The notes under the pieces are model-generated. The model was not told where the DNA came from. It did not search any database and was given only the letters and a program-made list of their open reading frames with translations. From Paracoccus zhejiangensis (GTDB lineage: Bacteria > Pseudomonadota > Alphaproteobacteria > Rhodobacterales > Rhodobacteraceae), in NCBI RefSeq assembly GCF_002847445.1, contig NZ_CP025430.1:1364001-1428000 (forward strand): a stretch of 64,000 nt of DNA. The letters run 5' to 3'. Made by a program: the position numbers and the translations under genes. Below, one piece after another: positions 18,471 to 26,655 of this stretch (position 1 is the stretch's first letter; each line of letters opens with the position of its first letter).

Positions 18471-20225
18471 ATGTCCCGAAGCATGACGGGTGCGAAAATG
18501 GTGATTGAAGCTCTGCGCGATCAGGGCGTCGACACCGTATTCGGCTATCCGGGGGGCGCCGTGCTACCCATTTATGACGAGATCTTCCAGCAGAACGACA
18601 TCACCCATGTGCTGGTCCGCCACGAACAGGGCGCGGTCCACATGGCCGAGGGCTATGCCCGCTCGACCGGCAAGCCGGGTGTCGTGCTGGTGACCTCGGG
18701 CCCCGGGGCGACCAATGCGGTCACCGGGCTGACCGATGCGCTCTTGGATTCGATCCCGCTTGTCGTCATCTCGGGGCAGGTTCCGACCTTCCTCATTGGC
18801 ACCGATGGCTTCCAGGAGGCCGATACCGTCGGTATCACCCGGCCCTGCACCAAGCATAACTGGCTGGTGAAGGACACGGCGCAGCTGAGCCAGACCATCC
18901 ACAAGGCCTTCCACGTCGCCACCTCGGGCCGCCCCGGCCCGGTGCTGATCGACATTCCGAAGGACGTGCAATTCGCCGAGGCCGATTATGTCGGCCCGAA
19001 ACAGGTCGAGCCGGGCGCGTACCAGCCTGCACGCAAGGGCGATCTGCAGGCCATCACCCGGCTGGTCGAGTTGATGGAACGGGCCGAGCGTCCGATCCTC
19101 TATACCGGTGGCGGCGTGATCAACTCCGGCACCGCGGCCAGCCAGCTTCTGCGCGAACTGGCCGATGCGACCGGCTTCCCGGTGACATCGACCCTGATGG
19201 GGCTGGGCGCCTACCCGGCCTCGGGCAAGAACTGGATCGGCATGCTGGGGATGCATGGCCTCTACGAGGCCAACCTGGCGATGCATGGCTGCGACCTGAT
19301 GATCAACCTGGGCGCGCGCTTTGACGACCGCATCACCGGCCGCGTCGCCGATTTCAGCCCCGGCTCGGTCAAGGCCCATATCGACATCGATCCCTCGTCG
19401 ATCAACAAGGTCATCCATGTCGATATTCCCATCGTCGGCGATGTCGGCCATGTGCTGGAAGACATGCTGAAAGTGTGGAAATCGCGAGGCCGCAAGGTGA
19501 ACAGCGCGGCCTTGGGCAAGTGGTGGGAGAAGATCGAGGGCTGGCGGTCCAAGAACTGCCTCGCCTATCGCAATTCCGACAAGATCATCAAGCCGCAGCA
19601 CGCGCTGGAACGGCTTGAGGCTCTGACCAAGGGGCGTGACCGCTATATCACCACCGAGGTCGGCCAGCACCAGATGTGGGCGGCGCAATACCTGCATTTC
19701 GACGAGCCGAACCGCTGGATGACCTCGGGCGGGCTGGGCACCATGGGCTATGGCCTGCCCGCCTCGATCGGGGTGCAGATGGCGCATCCCGAGGCGCTGG
19801 TCATCAACGTCGCGGGCGATGCCAGCTGGCTGATGAACATGCAGGAAATGAGCACGGCGGTGCAGTTCCGCCTGCCGGTGAAGCAGTTCATCCTGAACAA
19901 CGAGCGTTTGGGCATGGTGCGGCAATGGCAGCAGCTGCTGCACGGCGAGCGTTACAGCCAGAGCTGGTCCGACAGCCTGCCCGATTTCGTCAAGCTGGCC
20001 GAAGCCTTTGGCTGCGCCGGCGCGGTGGTGCGCGATCCGGCCGATCTCGACGCGGCGATCCAGGCGATGCTGGATTACGACGGTCCCTATATCCTCGACG
20101 TGCTGGTCGAGAAGCATGAGAACGTCTTCCCGATGATCCCCTCGGGCCGCCCGCATGACGAGATGCTGCTGGGCGAGGCCGAAACCGCCGGCGCGATCCA
20201 GTCGGGCGGCGCGGTCCTGGTTTGA
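18471..20225 (+). CDS. ilvB: Acetolactate synthase large (catalytic) subunit
   Basis: A 584-residue thiamine-diphosphate enzyme that condenses pyruvate with pyruvate or 2-oxobutyrate, the first common step of branched-chain amino acid synthesis. The N-terminal domain has the catalytic glutamate in RHEQGAVHMAEGYARSTG. The C-terminal TPP/Mg motif runs from GDASWLMNMQEMSTA to NNERLGMVRQWQ. Length is typical. The start at 18471 follows GGAGAG; the frame is open far upstream through bpt, but that part is a shadow. It forms an operon with ilvH, 67 bases away, the gap being filled by a dispersed repeat. The symbol could equally be ilvI. Confidence 0.97.
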   Translation: MSRSMTGAKMVIEALRDQGVDTVFGYPGGAVLPIYDEIFQQNDITHVLVRHEQGAVHMAEGYARSTGKPGVVLVTSGPGATNAVTGLTDALLDSIPLVVISGQVPTFLIGTDGFQEADTVGITRPCTKHNWLVKDTAQLSQTIHKAFHVATSGRPGPVLIDIPKDVQFAEADYVGPKQVEPGAYQPARKGDLQAITRLVELMERAERPILYTGGGVINSGTAASQLLRELADATGFPVTSTLMGLGAYPASGKNWIGMLGMHGLYEANLAMHGCDLMINLGARFDDRITGRVADFSPGSVKAHIDIDPSSINKVIHVDIPIVGDVGHVLEDMLKVWKSRGRKVNSAALGKWWEKIEGWRSKNCLAYRNSDKIIKPQHALERLEALTKGRDRYITTEVGQHQMWAAQYLHFDEPNRWMTSGGLGTMGYGLPASIGVQMAHPEALVINVAGDASWLMNMQEMSTAVQFRLPVKQFILNNERLGMVRQWQQLLHGERYSQSWSDSLPDFVKLAEAFGCAGAVVRDPADLDAAIQAMLDYDGPYILDVLVEKHENVFPMIPSGRPHDEMLLGEAETAGAIQSGGAVLV

Positions 20226-20234
20226 CCGGTTGGC

Positions 20235-20284
20235 TGCGGGGGCCCTGCCCCCGCGCCCCCGGGATATTTGCTTGAAGAAGAAAG
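20235..20284 (+). repeat. GGGATATTT/GAAGAAGAA dispersed repeat, copy in the ilvB-ilvH gap
   Basis: A GC-rich hairpin (GCGGGGGCCCTGCCCCCGC near 20236-20254) is followed by GCGCCCCCGGGATATTT (20254-20270) and TGAAGAAGAA (20273-20282). The same order appears on the opposite strand at 59966-60008. It is the only content between ilvB and ilvH apart from the ilvH ribosome-site region. Confidence 0.65.
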
Positions 20285-20292
20285 ACCGAGCG

Positions 20293-20853
20293 ATGAATGC
20301 ACTGAAGATCCAGAAGGGCGCATCGAGCCATTCGGCCTATGATCTGCGCGACCCCAATGCCCAGGTCGAGGAAAGCCATACCCTCGCCGTGCTGGTCGAG
20401 AACGAGCCGGGCGTGCTGGCCCGCGTGATCGGGCTGTTTTCCGGCCGTGGCTACAACATCGACAGCCTGACCGTGGCCGAGGTCGATCATACCGGCCACC
20501 GCTCGCGCATCACCGTGGTGACGCGCGGCACCCCCGCCGTGATCGAGCAGATCAAGGCGCAGCTGGGCCGCATCGTGCCGGTGCACGAGGTCCATGACCT
20601 GACGGTCGAGGGACCCTCGGTCGAGCGCGAGCTGGGCCTCTTCAAGGTGGCCGGCAAGGGCGAGAAGCGGGTCGAGGCGCTGCGCATCGCCGAGATCTTC
20701 CGCGCCAACGTGGTCGATTCGACGCTGGAAAGTTTTGTCTTCGAGATGACCGGCACCCCGGCCAAGCTCGATGCCTTTGCCGAGCTGATGCAGCCGCTGG
20801 GTCTGGCGGATATCGCCCGGACCGGCGTGGCCGCGCTGGCCCGCGGGCTCTGA
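20293..20853 (+). CDS. ilvH: Acetolactate synthase small (regulatory) subunit
   Basis: A 186-residue regulatory partner of IlvB. It holds an ACT domain (HTLAVLVENEPGVLARVIGLF, then RGYNIDSLTV) that binds valine for feedback inhibition, and a C-terminal domain (ELGLFKVAGKGEKRVEALRIAEIFRANVVDST) that activates the catalytic subunit. The ATG at 20293 (MNALKIQKG) is the first plausible start after the repeat; only a weak purine-rich stretch (GAAGAAGAAAG) precedes it, supplied by the repeat itself. Operon with ilvB. Confidence 0.95.
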   Translation: MNALKIQKGASSHSAYDLRDPNAQVEESHTLAVLVENEPGVLARVIGLFSGRGYNIDSLTVAEVDHTGHRSRITVVTRGTPAVIEQIKAQLGRIVPVHEVHDLTVEGPSVERELGLFKVAGKGEKRVEALRIAEIFRANVVDSTLESFVFEMTGTPAKLDAFAELMQPLGLADIARTGVAALARGL

Positions 20854-20860
20854 ACGCAAA

Positions 20861-20883
20861 CGGGGCGCGGCTGTCGCGCCCCG
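20861..20883. terminator. Hairpin terminator after ilvH
   Basis: CGGGGCGCG (20861-20869) pairs with CGCGCCCCG (20875-20883) around GCTGT, eight bases beyond the ilvH stop codon and before a convergent gene. Confidence 0.65.
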
Positions 20884-20920
20884 CCCCTTCCCGTCACCAT
20901 GGATGATCGCGCTGTGCGGC

Positions 20921-21283
20921 CTAGCCGGCCCAGCCCGCGACGCGGCGCAGCCGGTCCGCCGGTGCTTCCTCGGCCTCGTAGTCCTGATCGACCCGCTTGC
21001 CGTTCGAGGTAACCAGCCGCAGCGGCGGCTCCTCGCGCGCGACATCGCGCAGCACATCGGGCAGACCGGGGAAATGCTGGGGGCCGATGATCGAGACGGC
21101 GCGGGCATGGCGCAGGTCGCCGATGGTCTCGAACTCCAGCGACACCAGATCACCGGCACAGGGCCATTCGCCCTGCCCGATCAGATGTTCCGGTCCCTGA
21201 AGATAGGCGAGCGCCCCATGGTCATCGCACCAGATGACGGCTTTCTGCCGCTCGGCGCTGCTCCAAACCACCACGCCAATCAT
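20921..21283 (-). CDS. Small conserved-looking protein, possible divergent cold-shock/OB fold
   Basis: A 120-residue protein with no certain family. The pattern GVVVWSSAERQKAVIWCDDHG, then GDLVSLEFETIGDLRHARAVSII, weakly recalls the strand order of a cold-shock domain (GxVKW..., VxFE..., A.nV), but the RNA-binding aromatic motifs are missing. That assignment is only a suggestion. The ATG at 21283 has AAGGAG six bases upstream. Its leader region (about 21340-21420) can fold into nested hairpins, described separately. It converges with ilvH. Confidence 0.65.
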   Translation of the reverse strand: MIGVVVWSSAERQKAVIWCDDHGALAYLQGPEHLIGQGEWPCAGDLVSLEFETIGDLRHARAVSIIGPQHFPGLPDVLRDVAREEPPLRLVTSNGKRVDQDYEAEEAPADRLRRVAGWAG

Positions 21284-21362
21284 CTGGCGCTCCTTCTTCC
21301 TGCGACTGCTGGCGCGCGACCGCGCCGCCGACTGTTTCCATCACGATTGATTGAACCATATG

Positions 21363-21417
21363 GGTCAGTTCGGCCTGAAGAAAGCGGAATCTGCGGCTGA
21401 ATCCGCAGTTTCTGACC
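21363..21417 (-). other. Nested inverted repeats upstream of the 120-residue gene
   Basis: CTGCGG (21391-21396) and CCGCAG (21403-21408) form an inner stem, and GGTCAG (21363-21368) with CTGACC (21412-21417) an outer one. On the minus strand this lies about 80-134 bases upstream of the start codon at 21283 and could be a structured leader or an operator. Confidence 0.35.
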
Positions 21418-21456
21418 AATCCCGCATTGGGCCGCAGAAAAACCGCATGTGTGTCA

Positions 21457-21481
21457 TTTCGGTCCCACAAGGGGACCGAAA
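21457..21481 (-). terminator. Hairpin after the M48 lipoprotein gene
   Basis: Perfect 10-base arms TTTCGGTCCC (21457-21466) and GGGACCGAAA (21472-21481) with loop ACAAG, nine bases beyond the stop codon at 21490. No long T-run follows, but position and symmetry fit a terminator. Confidence 0.6.
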
Positions 21482-21489
21482 CCAGGGGA

Positions 21490-22248
21490 TCAGCGGGCGC
21501 GGCCGCTGGTGTAATCGGCCACGGCGCGATCGACCTGCGCGATGCGAGCGGCGCGCGAGGGGTGCGAGCCGAGGATGCGGTCACCCGGATCGGGGATGCG
21601 CTCGAAGAAGCGGGCGCCGTGGCGCGGGTCATAGCCGGCGTTCAGCGTGATCAGCGCGCCCATGTAATCGGCCTGCAGCTCCCATTCCTTCGAGAAGGTG
21701 CGGGACGAGATCGAGGCGCCGATCTGCTGCGCGGTGCGCACCACCTCGGCATTGCCGCCGGTATAGGTGCCCAGGATGCTGCCCAGCACCGCCCCTGCCT
21801 GCGCGGCGCGGTTCTTCTGGTCCAGGTGGCCGAGGATGTGGTGGCTGGCCTCGTGGCCGACGACGAAGGCCAGCTCGTCTGCGTTGCGGGCCGAGGCGAT
21901 CAGCGCCAGCGTGAAGCCGATGATCGGGCGGCCGGTCGAATCGACGGTCTGGAAGGCATTCGGCTCCAGCCCGGCGCGGTCATCGACGACGAACTGGAAA
22001 TCGCAATTGATCGGCTGGCTGCGGCGCTGCAGGCATTCGCGCTCGACCGCAGGTTCCATCTTGCGCATGACGGTGACGAAAGACCGCGCCGCCGCCGAAG
22101 CCGTGTTCGGATGATCGGCCGAGGGCGAGGGGGTGATCGGCGCGCTGTCACTGGCCGGCGGCATCACCACGCCGCCCGGAACCGGCGCGCAGGAGGCCAG
22201 TCCCAAGGCAGCCCCCAGCGACAGGCCTGTCAATTTCGCGATCTGCAT
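21490..22248 (-). CDS. M48-family metallopeptidase lipoprotein
   Basis: A 252-residue protein with a lipoprotein signal (MQIAKLTGLSLGAALGLASC, lipidated C20) and a Pro/Ser-rich linker. The zinc peptidase motif HEASH has H132, E133 and H136, with third ligand E190 in KEWELQADYMG. Small periplasmic M48 lipoproteins take part in outer-membrane protein quality control (compare LoiP and BepA). This one lacks a TPR tail, so the LoiP-like type is closer. The start at 22248 is chosen because it places the lipobox correctly; the frame is open to 22266. Confidence 0.9.
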   Translation of the reverse strand: MQIAKLTGLSLGAALGLASCAPVPGGVVMPPASDSAPITPSPSADHPNTASAAARSFVTVMRKMEPAVERECLQRRSQPINCDFQFVVDDRAGLEPNAFQTVDSTGRPIIGFTLALIASARNADELAFVVGHEASHHILGHLDQKNRAAQAGAVLGSILGTYTGGNAEVVRTAQQIGASISSRTFSKEWELQADYMGALITLNAGYDPRHGARFFERIPDPGDRILGSHPSRAARIAQVDRAVADYTSGRAR

Positions 22249-22482
22249 TTCACTGCCCTCATGCATCGGTCAGCCGTCTCGGCGGCTTTCCGCTGACTTT
22301 ACCCTCTGCGGACGGGCGCGCAAACCCCCCGGTTGCATCTTATCGACCTGTTCACGCAGCCGTTCACGCGATTGTCGGCCCCGAGGTTGCGCCGATCCGC
22401 AGAACCGGATCAGATGGCCGGCAGCAGCGGGCTGCCCGACCCCCTGCCCCAGCCAAGGCCAGCGAAGGAAGGAATCACCTGA

Positions 22483-22728
22483 ATGTTCACCATCGAGCAT
22501 GATTTCGATGCCACCGTCATCACCCTGATCGACGAGGCCGATGCCGGGACGCGCCCGCTGAACGAGGACGTGGTGATCCTGACCTTCGACGACCGGGTGG
22601 TGGTCGAACAGATGACACCCGAGGGCAACGAGGTGGCTCGGATCACCTTCACGCTGGAACAGCTTGAGGAATTGCGGGCGGCGCTGGACCTGCCCGAGGG
22701 CAATTACCGGCTGAGCCGCGGGGATTAA
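22483..22728 (+). CDS. Small hypothetical protein, 81 residues
   Basis: An acidic, all-soluble protein (MFTIEHDFDATVITLIDEAD... VVVEQMTPEGNEVARITFTLEQLEELRAALDLPEG) that I do not recognise. The alternating hydrophobic pattern suggests a small alpha/beta fold. The ATG at 22483 follows AAGGAA. Its end overlaps the convergent YggU gene by four bases. Codon use matches the neighbourhood, which supports it as a real gene. Confidence 0.7.
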   Translation: MFTIEHDFDATVITLIDEADAGTRPLNEDVVILTFDDRVVVEQMTPEGNEVARITFTLEQLEELRAALDLPEGNYRLSRGD

Positions 22729-22976
22729 TCCAGCCGGAACTGCTTGTCGCGGCCGGTGGCGCCGCGGATCAGCACCAGCCGGGTCTTGGCCACGCCAAGC
22801 GCCTTGGCCAGAAGCTTCTGCACCTCGGCATTGGCGCGCCCGCCCTCGGGCACGGTGGTCACCAGCACCCGCACCCGCCCGTCCTCGTCCGAGAGCACGG
22901 CATTCTTCGCGGCGCGCGGGGTGACGCGCACCGCGATCACCGCGCCGGGAACGGCCAGATGGCTGAGATTGCTCAT
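22725..22976 (-). CDS. DUF167/YggU family protein
   Basis: An 83-residue protein with the DUF167 signature: VRVTPRAAKNAV near residue 17, then VLVTTVPEGGRANAEVQKLLAKALGV and VLIRGATGRDKQFRLD. The family is widespread and of unknown function. The frame runs further upstream to 23270, but that extension overlaps a nitroreductase on the other strand; the ATG at 22976 gives the usual family length. Confidence 0.9.
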   Translation of the reverse strand: MSNLSHLAVPGAVIAVRVTPRAAKNAVLSDEDGRVRVLVTTVPEGGRANAEVQKLLAKALGVAKTRLVLIRGATGRDKQFRLD

Positions 22977-23071
22977 GCGCCAAGGGTGCAGCGGCGGGGC
23001 GCGCGCCCGCAACCCCTGTTCAACCCCCACGGCGCAGCCTACATCACTGCCGAAGTCACGAGGAGAGCCGC

Positions 23072-23659
23072 ATGGACCATCGCAACGACGCCGCATTGGA
23101 GTTTCTGGCCCATCGCCGGTCCTATCCGCCCAAGCTTTTGCGCGACCCCGGCCCCGACCGCGCCGAGATCGAGCGCCTGCTGACGCTGGCCGCACGGGTG
23201 CCCGATCATGGCAAGCTGGAACCCTGGCGCTTCCTGGTGATCGAGCGCGCGGCGCTGGATCACCTGGCACCGCTGGTGCGGCAGGAGGCGCTGGCCGCCG
23301 GGCAGGATGCCGCCGGGGCCGAGAAGGCTGCCGCCGCCTTTGCCTCGCCGGTCATCGTCGCGGTGATCTCAACCCCGGTGGAAAGCCCGAAAGTGCCGGG
23401 TTGGGAACAGTTCCTGTCGGCAGGCGCGGTCTGCCTTGGACTGGTGAACGCGGCGCTGGCCTCGGGCTGGGGGGCGGCCTGGCTGACCGGGCTGGCGGCG
23501 CTGAACCCCGGATTCGGCCGCGCCCATCTGGGACTGCAGGAGGGCGAGAAGATCGTCGGGCTGGTGCATCTGGGCACGCGCGGCGAGACCCCGCCCGAGC
23601 GTCCGCGCCCCGATATCGCGGCCAAGACCAGCTATCTCACCGCAGGCGGCGAGGCATGA
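23072..23659 (+). CDS. Nitroreductase-family flavoprotein (YdjA-like)
   Basis: A 195-residue FMN-dependent oxidoreductase. The N-terminal phosphate-binding region is HRRSYPPKLLRDPGPDRAEIERLLTLAARVPDHGKLEPWRF. The core continues with GAVCLGLVNAALASGWGAAWLTG and ends EGEKIVGLVHLGT. The compact size and PDHGKLEPWRF motif match the YdjA subgroup. Substrates in vivo are not established for this subgroup. A GAGGAGAG ribosome site precedes the ATG, and its stop codon overlaps the start of the next gene (ATGA), indicating coupling with the EI24-like membrane protein. Confidence 0.9.
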   Translation: MDHRNDAALEFLAHRRSYPPKLLRDPGPDRAEIERLLTLAARVPDHGKLEPWRFLVIERAALDHLAPLVRQEALAAGQDAAGAEKAAAAFASPVIVAVISTPVESPKVPGWEQFLSAGAVCLGLVNAALASGWGAAWLTGLAALNPGFGRAHLGLQEGEKIVGLVHLGTRGETPPERPRPDIAAKTSYLTAGGEA

Positions 23660-24375
23660 CCTTCACGCGCGCGCTGGCCCTCGGTTGGGCCGACCTGTTC
23701 CGTCCGCGCATCCTGTCGCTGCTCTTGACCGGGATCGGGCTGACGATTCTGTTGTTCGTGGCGCTGCAGGCCGGGGTCTTTGCGCTGGTGCGTATCTTTA
23801 CCCCCGGCAGCTTCACCCTGCCCTGGATCGGCACGGTGATCGATGTCGGCAATGCGCTGTCGTGGTCGTCTCTGGCGCTGTTCCCGCTGATGGGCTTCTT
23901 CCTGATGGCCCCGGTCGCCGCCGCCTTCTCGGGGCTGTTCGCCGAGCAGGTCTCGGATCGGGTGGAGATGATCCATTACCCGAATGATCGCGGGCAAGGC
24001 GTTGATTTTCTGGATGGTCTTCTGGAATCGCTCGGCGTGATGGCGGCGGTTCTGGGAGTCGCGGTCCTGTCGCTGATCGCCACGCCCTTCCTTGGCCCCT
24101 TCGCGCCCATTCTGTTCTATGCCGCGAACGGCTGGCTGCTGGGGCGCGAATTCTTCCAGATGGCCGCACGCCGGCATCTGCAGGCGCCGCAGGCCAATGC
24201 GCTGAGGGGCGCGCGGAGCGGCCAGATCACCCTGACCGGGATCGCCATCGCGGTGCTGTTGACGGTGCCGGTGCTGAACATCGCCGTGCCGGTGCTGGCC
24301 TCGGCGGTGTTCACCCACCTCTTTCACCTCATACGCCGGTCAGCCGGCCCCAGGCTTCCAGATCCTCGCGGGTGA
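23656..24375 (+). CDS. EI24/CysZ-like membrane protein
   Basis: A 239-residue protein with about four to six hydrophobic helices (LSLLLTGIGLTILLFVALQAGVFALV; LALFPLMGFFLMAPVAAAFSGLFA; LESLGVMAAVLGVAVLSLIATPFL). The motif ANGWLLGREFFQMAARRHL is typical of the EI24 domain. Members such as CysZ take up sulfate, but proteobacterial EI24 proteins outside the cys operon are not assigned. The start codon overlaps the nitroreductase stop. The 3' end overlaps the convergent DUF1467 gene by 47 bases. Confidence 0.85.
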   Translation: MTFTRALALGWADLFRPRILSLLLTGIGLTILLFVALQAGVFALVRIFTPGSFTLPWIGTVIDVGNALSWSSLALFPLMGFFLMAPVAAAFSGLFAEQVSDRVEMIHYPNDRGQGVDFLDGLLESLGVMAAVLGVAVLSLIATPFLGPFAPILFYAANGWLLGREFFQMAARRHLQAPQANALRGARSGQITLTGIAIAVLLTVPVLNIAVPVLASAVFTHLFHLIRRSAGPRLPDPRG

Positions 24376-24601
24376 TCACCCCGCCGAGGATGATATAGGC
24401 GCAGATCCCCCAGAGCACCGCCGAGATCAGCGTGGACCACAGCATCTTGCGCTTCAGCCGGGGATTGTCGGGCGCACCTGCGGGCGTGCCCGGCACCACC
24501 TCGCCCGCCTCGGCCTGGCTGCGCTGGCCGATGGGCAACAGGATGAACAGCACCAGGAACCAGATCACCGCGTAAAGGACGATGCCGCCGGTCAGGTTCA
24601 T
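24329..24601 (-). CDS. DUF1467 family small membrane protein
   Basis: A 90-residue protein with two membrane helices (TGGIVLYAVIWFLVLFILLPIG and LWSTLISAVLWGICAYIILGG) joined by a polar loop ending in NPRLKRKM. This matches the alphaproteobacterial DUF1467 pattern. Its ATG shares one base with the stop codon of the epimerase gene, so the two are translated together. Function is unknown; association with methylmalonyl-CoA epimerase is often seen in this group. Confidence 0.85.
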   Translation of the reverse strand: MNLTGGIVLYAVIWFLVLFILLPIGQRSQAEAGEVVPGTPAGAPDNPRLKRKMLWSTLISAVLWGICAYIILGGVITREDLEAWGRLTGV

Positions 24602-25005
24602 CAGACTTGCTCCAGCTCGATCAGGGTGCCGTTGAAGTCCTTGGGATGCAGGAACAGCACCGGCTTGCCATGGGCACCGATCTTCGGCTCGCCCGTGCCA
24701 AGGACGCGCGCGCCCTCGGATTTCAGCTTGTCGCGGGCGGCGATGATGTCCTCGACCTCGAAGCACATGTGATGGATGCCGCCCGAGGGGTTCTTGTCCA
24801 GGAAGCCCTGGATCGGGCTGTTCTCGCCCAGGGGATAAAGCAGCTCGATCTTGGTGTTCGGCAACTCGATGAAGACCACGGTGACGCCGTGATCGGGCTC
24901 GTCCTGCGGCGCGCCGACCTTTGCGCCAAGGGTGTTCTGGTATTGCGCCGAGGCGGCCTCGAGGTCGGGCACGGCAATGGCGACGTGGTTCAGGCGTCCG
25001 ATCAT
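24601..25005 (-). CDS. mce: Methylmalonyl-CoA epimerase
   Basis: A 134-residue VOC-fold enzyme that interconverts (2R)- and (2S)-methylmalonyl-CoA in propionate and ethylmalonyl-CoA metabolism. Metal-binding positions are visible as H7 (LNHVAIAV), the central histidine pair in GGIHHMCFEVED and the terminal glutamate in GTLIELEQ. The length is typical. The start at 25005 follows GGAGA; a longer frame reading to 25797 is a shadow of the response regulator. Operon with DUF1467. Confidence 0.93.
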   Translation of the reverse strand: MIGRLNHVAIAVPDLEAASAQYQNTLGAKVGAPQDEPDHGVTVVFIELPNTKIELLYPLGENSPIQGFLDKNPSGGIHHMCFEVEDIIAARDKLKSEGARVLGTGEPKIGAHGKPVLFLHPKDFNGTLIELEQV

Positions 25006-25151
25006 GGGGGTCTCCGCAGGGCCAGGGGCTTTGCGCGTGGTTCTAGGACGGCTGGCCCCGGAGGGAAAGGGAAACAAGGCCGCGGTTAACCTGATCTTAG
25101 CGATTAGGACTTTAGGTGGAGCAATGGGAGAATCGCAACGAGGACAAGGTG

Positions 25152-25889
25152 ATGCTGACAGAAGTTGGAAAGGAAACACCGGGACAGGGCCTGCCGCAGT
25201 GGAAAATCGACCTGCCGAACCGCCCGCTGACCGGCCTGACGGTGCTGGTGGTCGAGGATTCGCGCTTTGCCAGCGAGGCTGTGCGCCTTCTGTGCCTGCG
25301 CTCTGGCGCGAGGATCCGGCGGGCTGATTGCCTGCGCTCGGCCGCCCGGCACCTGCAGACCTACCGCCCCTCGGTGGTGATCGTCGACCTGGGTCTGCCC
25401 GACGGCAATGGTGCCGACCTGATCCGGCGCATGGTGGTGGCGCATCCGCGCGTGCCGGTGATTCTCGGCATGTCGGGCGATCCGGACAACGAACAGGCGG
25501 CGATGGAGGCGGGTGCCAACGGCTTCCTGGCCAAGCCCGTCGAAAGCCTTGCCGCCTTCCAGCAGATGGTGCTGCGCCACCTGCCCGCCGCCGTGCGGCT
25601 CGGCGGTCCGCGCCTGCTGACCGATGACGTGATCGCGCCCGATGCCACGGCGCTGCGCGACGATCTGCTGCATATCGTCGAGGTGATGGCCGCGGCCGAG
25701 AATACTGGCGCGGTGGATTACATCGCCGGCTTCCTTGCCGGGCTGGGCCGCTCGGCCCATGACACGGCGCTGGAAGATGCGGCCAACCTGCTGGCACGCG
25801 ACCATGCCGATGGACGGTCCCTGGCGGCGGACCTGACCCGGATCAGCGGGCTGGTCTACGAGCGGCTGGCGGCGGCAAAGGGGATCTGA
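25152..25889 (+). CDS. Response regulator with an unassigned helical C-terminal domain
   Basis: A 245-residue protein. Residues 27-140 form a receiver domain with acid pocket E35-D36, phosphoacceptor D79 (VIVDLGLPDGNG) and K128 (FLAKPV). The last about 100 residues are helical (LRDDLLHIVEVMAAAENTGAVDYIAGFLAGLGRSAHD) and carry no DNA-binding or GGDEF motif I can recognise. No histidine kinase gene is adjacent, so it is an orphan. A GTG at 25116 is possible, but the ATG at 25152 has a better ribosome site (AGGACAAGG). Confidence 0.88.
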   Translation: MLTEVGKETPGQGLPQWKIDLPNRPLTGLTVLVVEDSRFASEAVRLLCLRSGARIRRADCLRSAARHLQTYRPSVVIVDLGLPDGNGADLIRRMVVAHPRVPVILGMSGDPDNEQAAMEAGANGFLAKPVESLAAFQQMVLRHLPAAVRLGGPRLLTDDVIAPDATALRDDLLHIVEVMAAAENTGAVDYIAGFLAGLGRSAHDTALEDAANLLARDHADGRSLAADLTRISGLVYERLAAAKGI

Positions 25890-25918
25890 GGCGCCGCACA
25901 GCGCCGCGCCCTGCCGCC

Positions 25919-26632
25919 CTACCCGTCCACCCGCCCCGGCAGCGCCGCCGCGGTCAGCGCGTTCAGGCTGGCGCGCTGCTGGCCATCCGCATCGAAATTC
26001 TGCGGCGAAAGCCATGTGTGATAGGCCTGTTTCAGCATCGGCCACTCGCTGTCGATGATCGCGAACCAAGCGGTGTCGCGGTTGCGGCCCTTGGTGATCA
26101 TGTGGTGGCGGAAGGTGCCCTCGTAGGTAAAGCCAAGCCGGATCGCCGCCCGGCGCGAGGGGGCGTTCAGGCCGTTGCATTTCCACTCGACCCGGCGATA
26201 GCCCGCGTCGAAGGCCCAGCCCACCATCAGCATTAGCGCCTCGCTGGCCGCAGCCGTGCGCTGCAGGGGTGGCGACAGCTGGATATGGCCGATCTCGATA
26301 ACGCCATTGGCAATGTCGATCCTGAGATAGGAGGCCACGCCCAGTACAAGGTCCGAGGCCAGATCGCGGATGGCGTAGAAATAGGGGTCGGATGATGCGG
26401 CCATCGCCGCCTGCCAGTCGCGGTAATCCTCGACCCGCGTGAAGGGGCCATAGCCGAGGTAGTCCCAGACCTGGTCACCGCCCTGGTTGGCAGCGAAGAG
26501 GTCGGTGGCATGGCGCGACGGGTCCAGCCGCTCCAGCCGGACGAAACGGCCATCGATGGCGGCGGGTCCCGGCGCAGGCGGCGGGGTGAAGGCGGTCAGG
26601 GCGTCGCCCAGGGGGCGGGGATCGGTCGGCAT
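25919..26632 (-). CDS. GNAT-family N-acetyltransferase (RimJ/RimL type)
   Basis: A 237-residue protein. After about 25 residues comes the GNAT fold: RFVRLERLDPSRHATDLF, then LGVASYLRIDIANGVIEIGHIQLSPPLQRTAAASEALMLM, and the acetyl-CoA region VEWKCNGLNAPSRRAAIRLGFTYEGTFRHHMI. The last part, with NAPSRRAAIRLGFTYEGTFR, is typical of RimJ/RimL-like enzymes that acetylate amino groups of proteins or small molecules. It lies directly downstream of DUF1501 (23-base gap) on the same strand. The substrate is unknown. Confidence 0.9.
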   Translation of the reverse strand: MPTDPRPLGDALTAFTPPPAPGPAAIDGRFVRLERLDPSRHATDLFAANQGGDQVWDYLGYGPFTRVEDYRDWQAAMAASSDPYFYAIRDLASDLVLGVASYLRIDIANGVIEIGHIQLSPPLQRTAAASEALMLMVGWAFDAGYRRVEWKCNGLNAPSRRAAIRLGFTYEGTFRHHMITKGRNRDTAWFAIIDSEWPMLKQAYHTWLSPQNFDADGQQRASLNALTAAALPGRVDG

Positions 26633-26655
26633 GGGCGCATCCTCGGGCAATCGGC

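Noticed and set aside
18564..20156. 530-residue frame antisense to ilvB
   Set aside because: Shadow of a certain gene.
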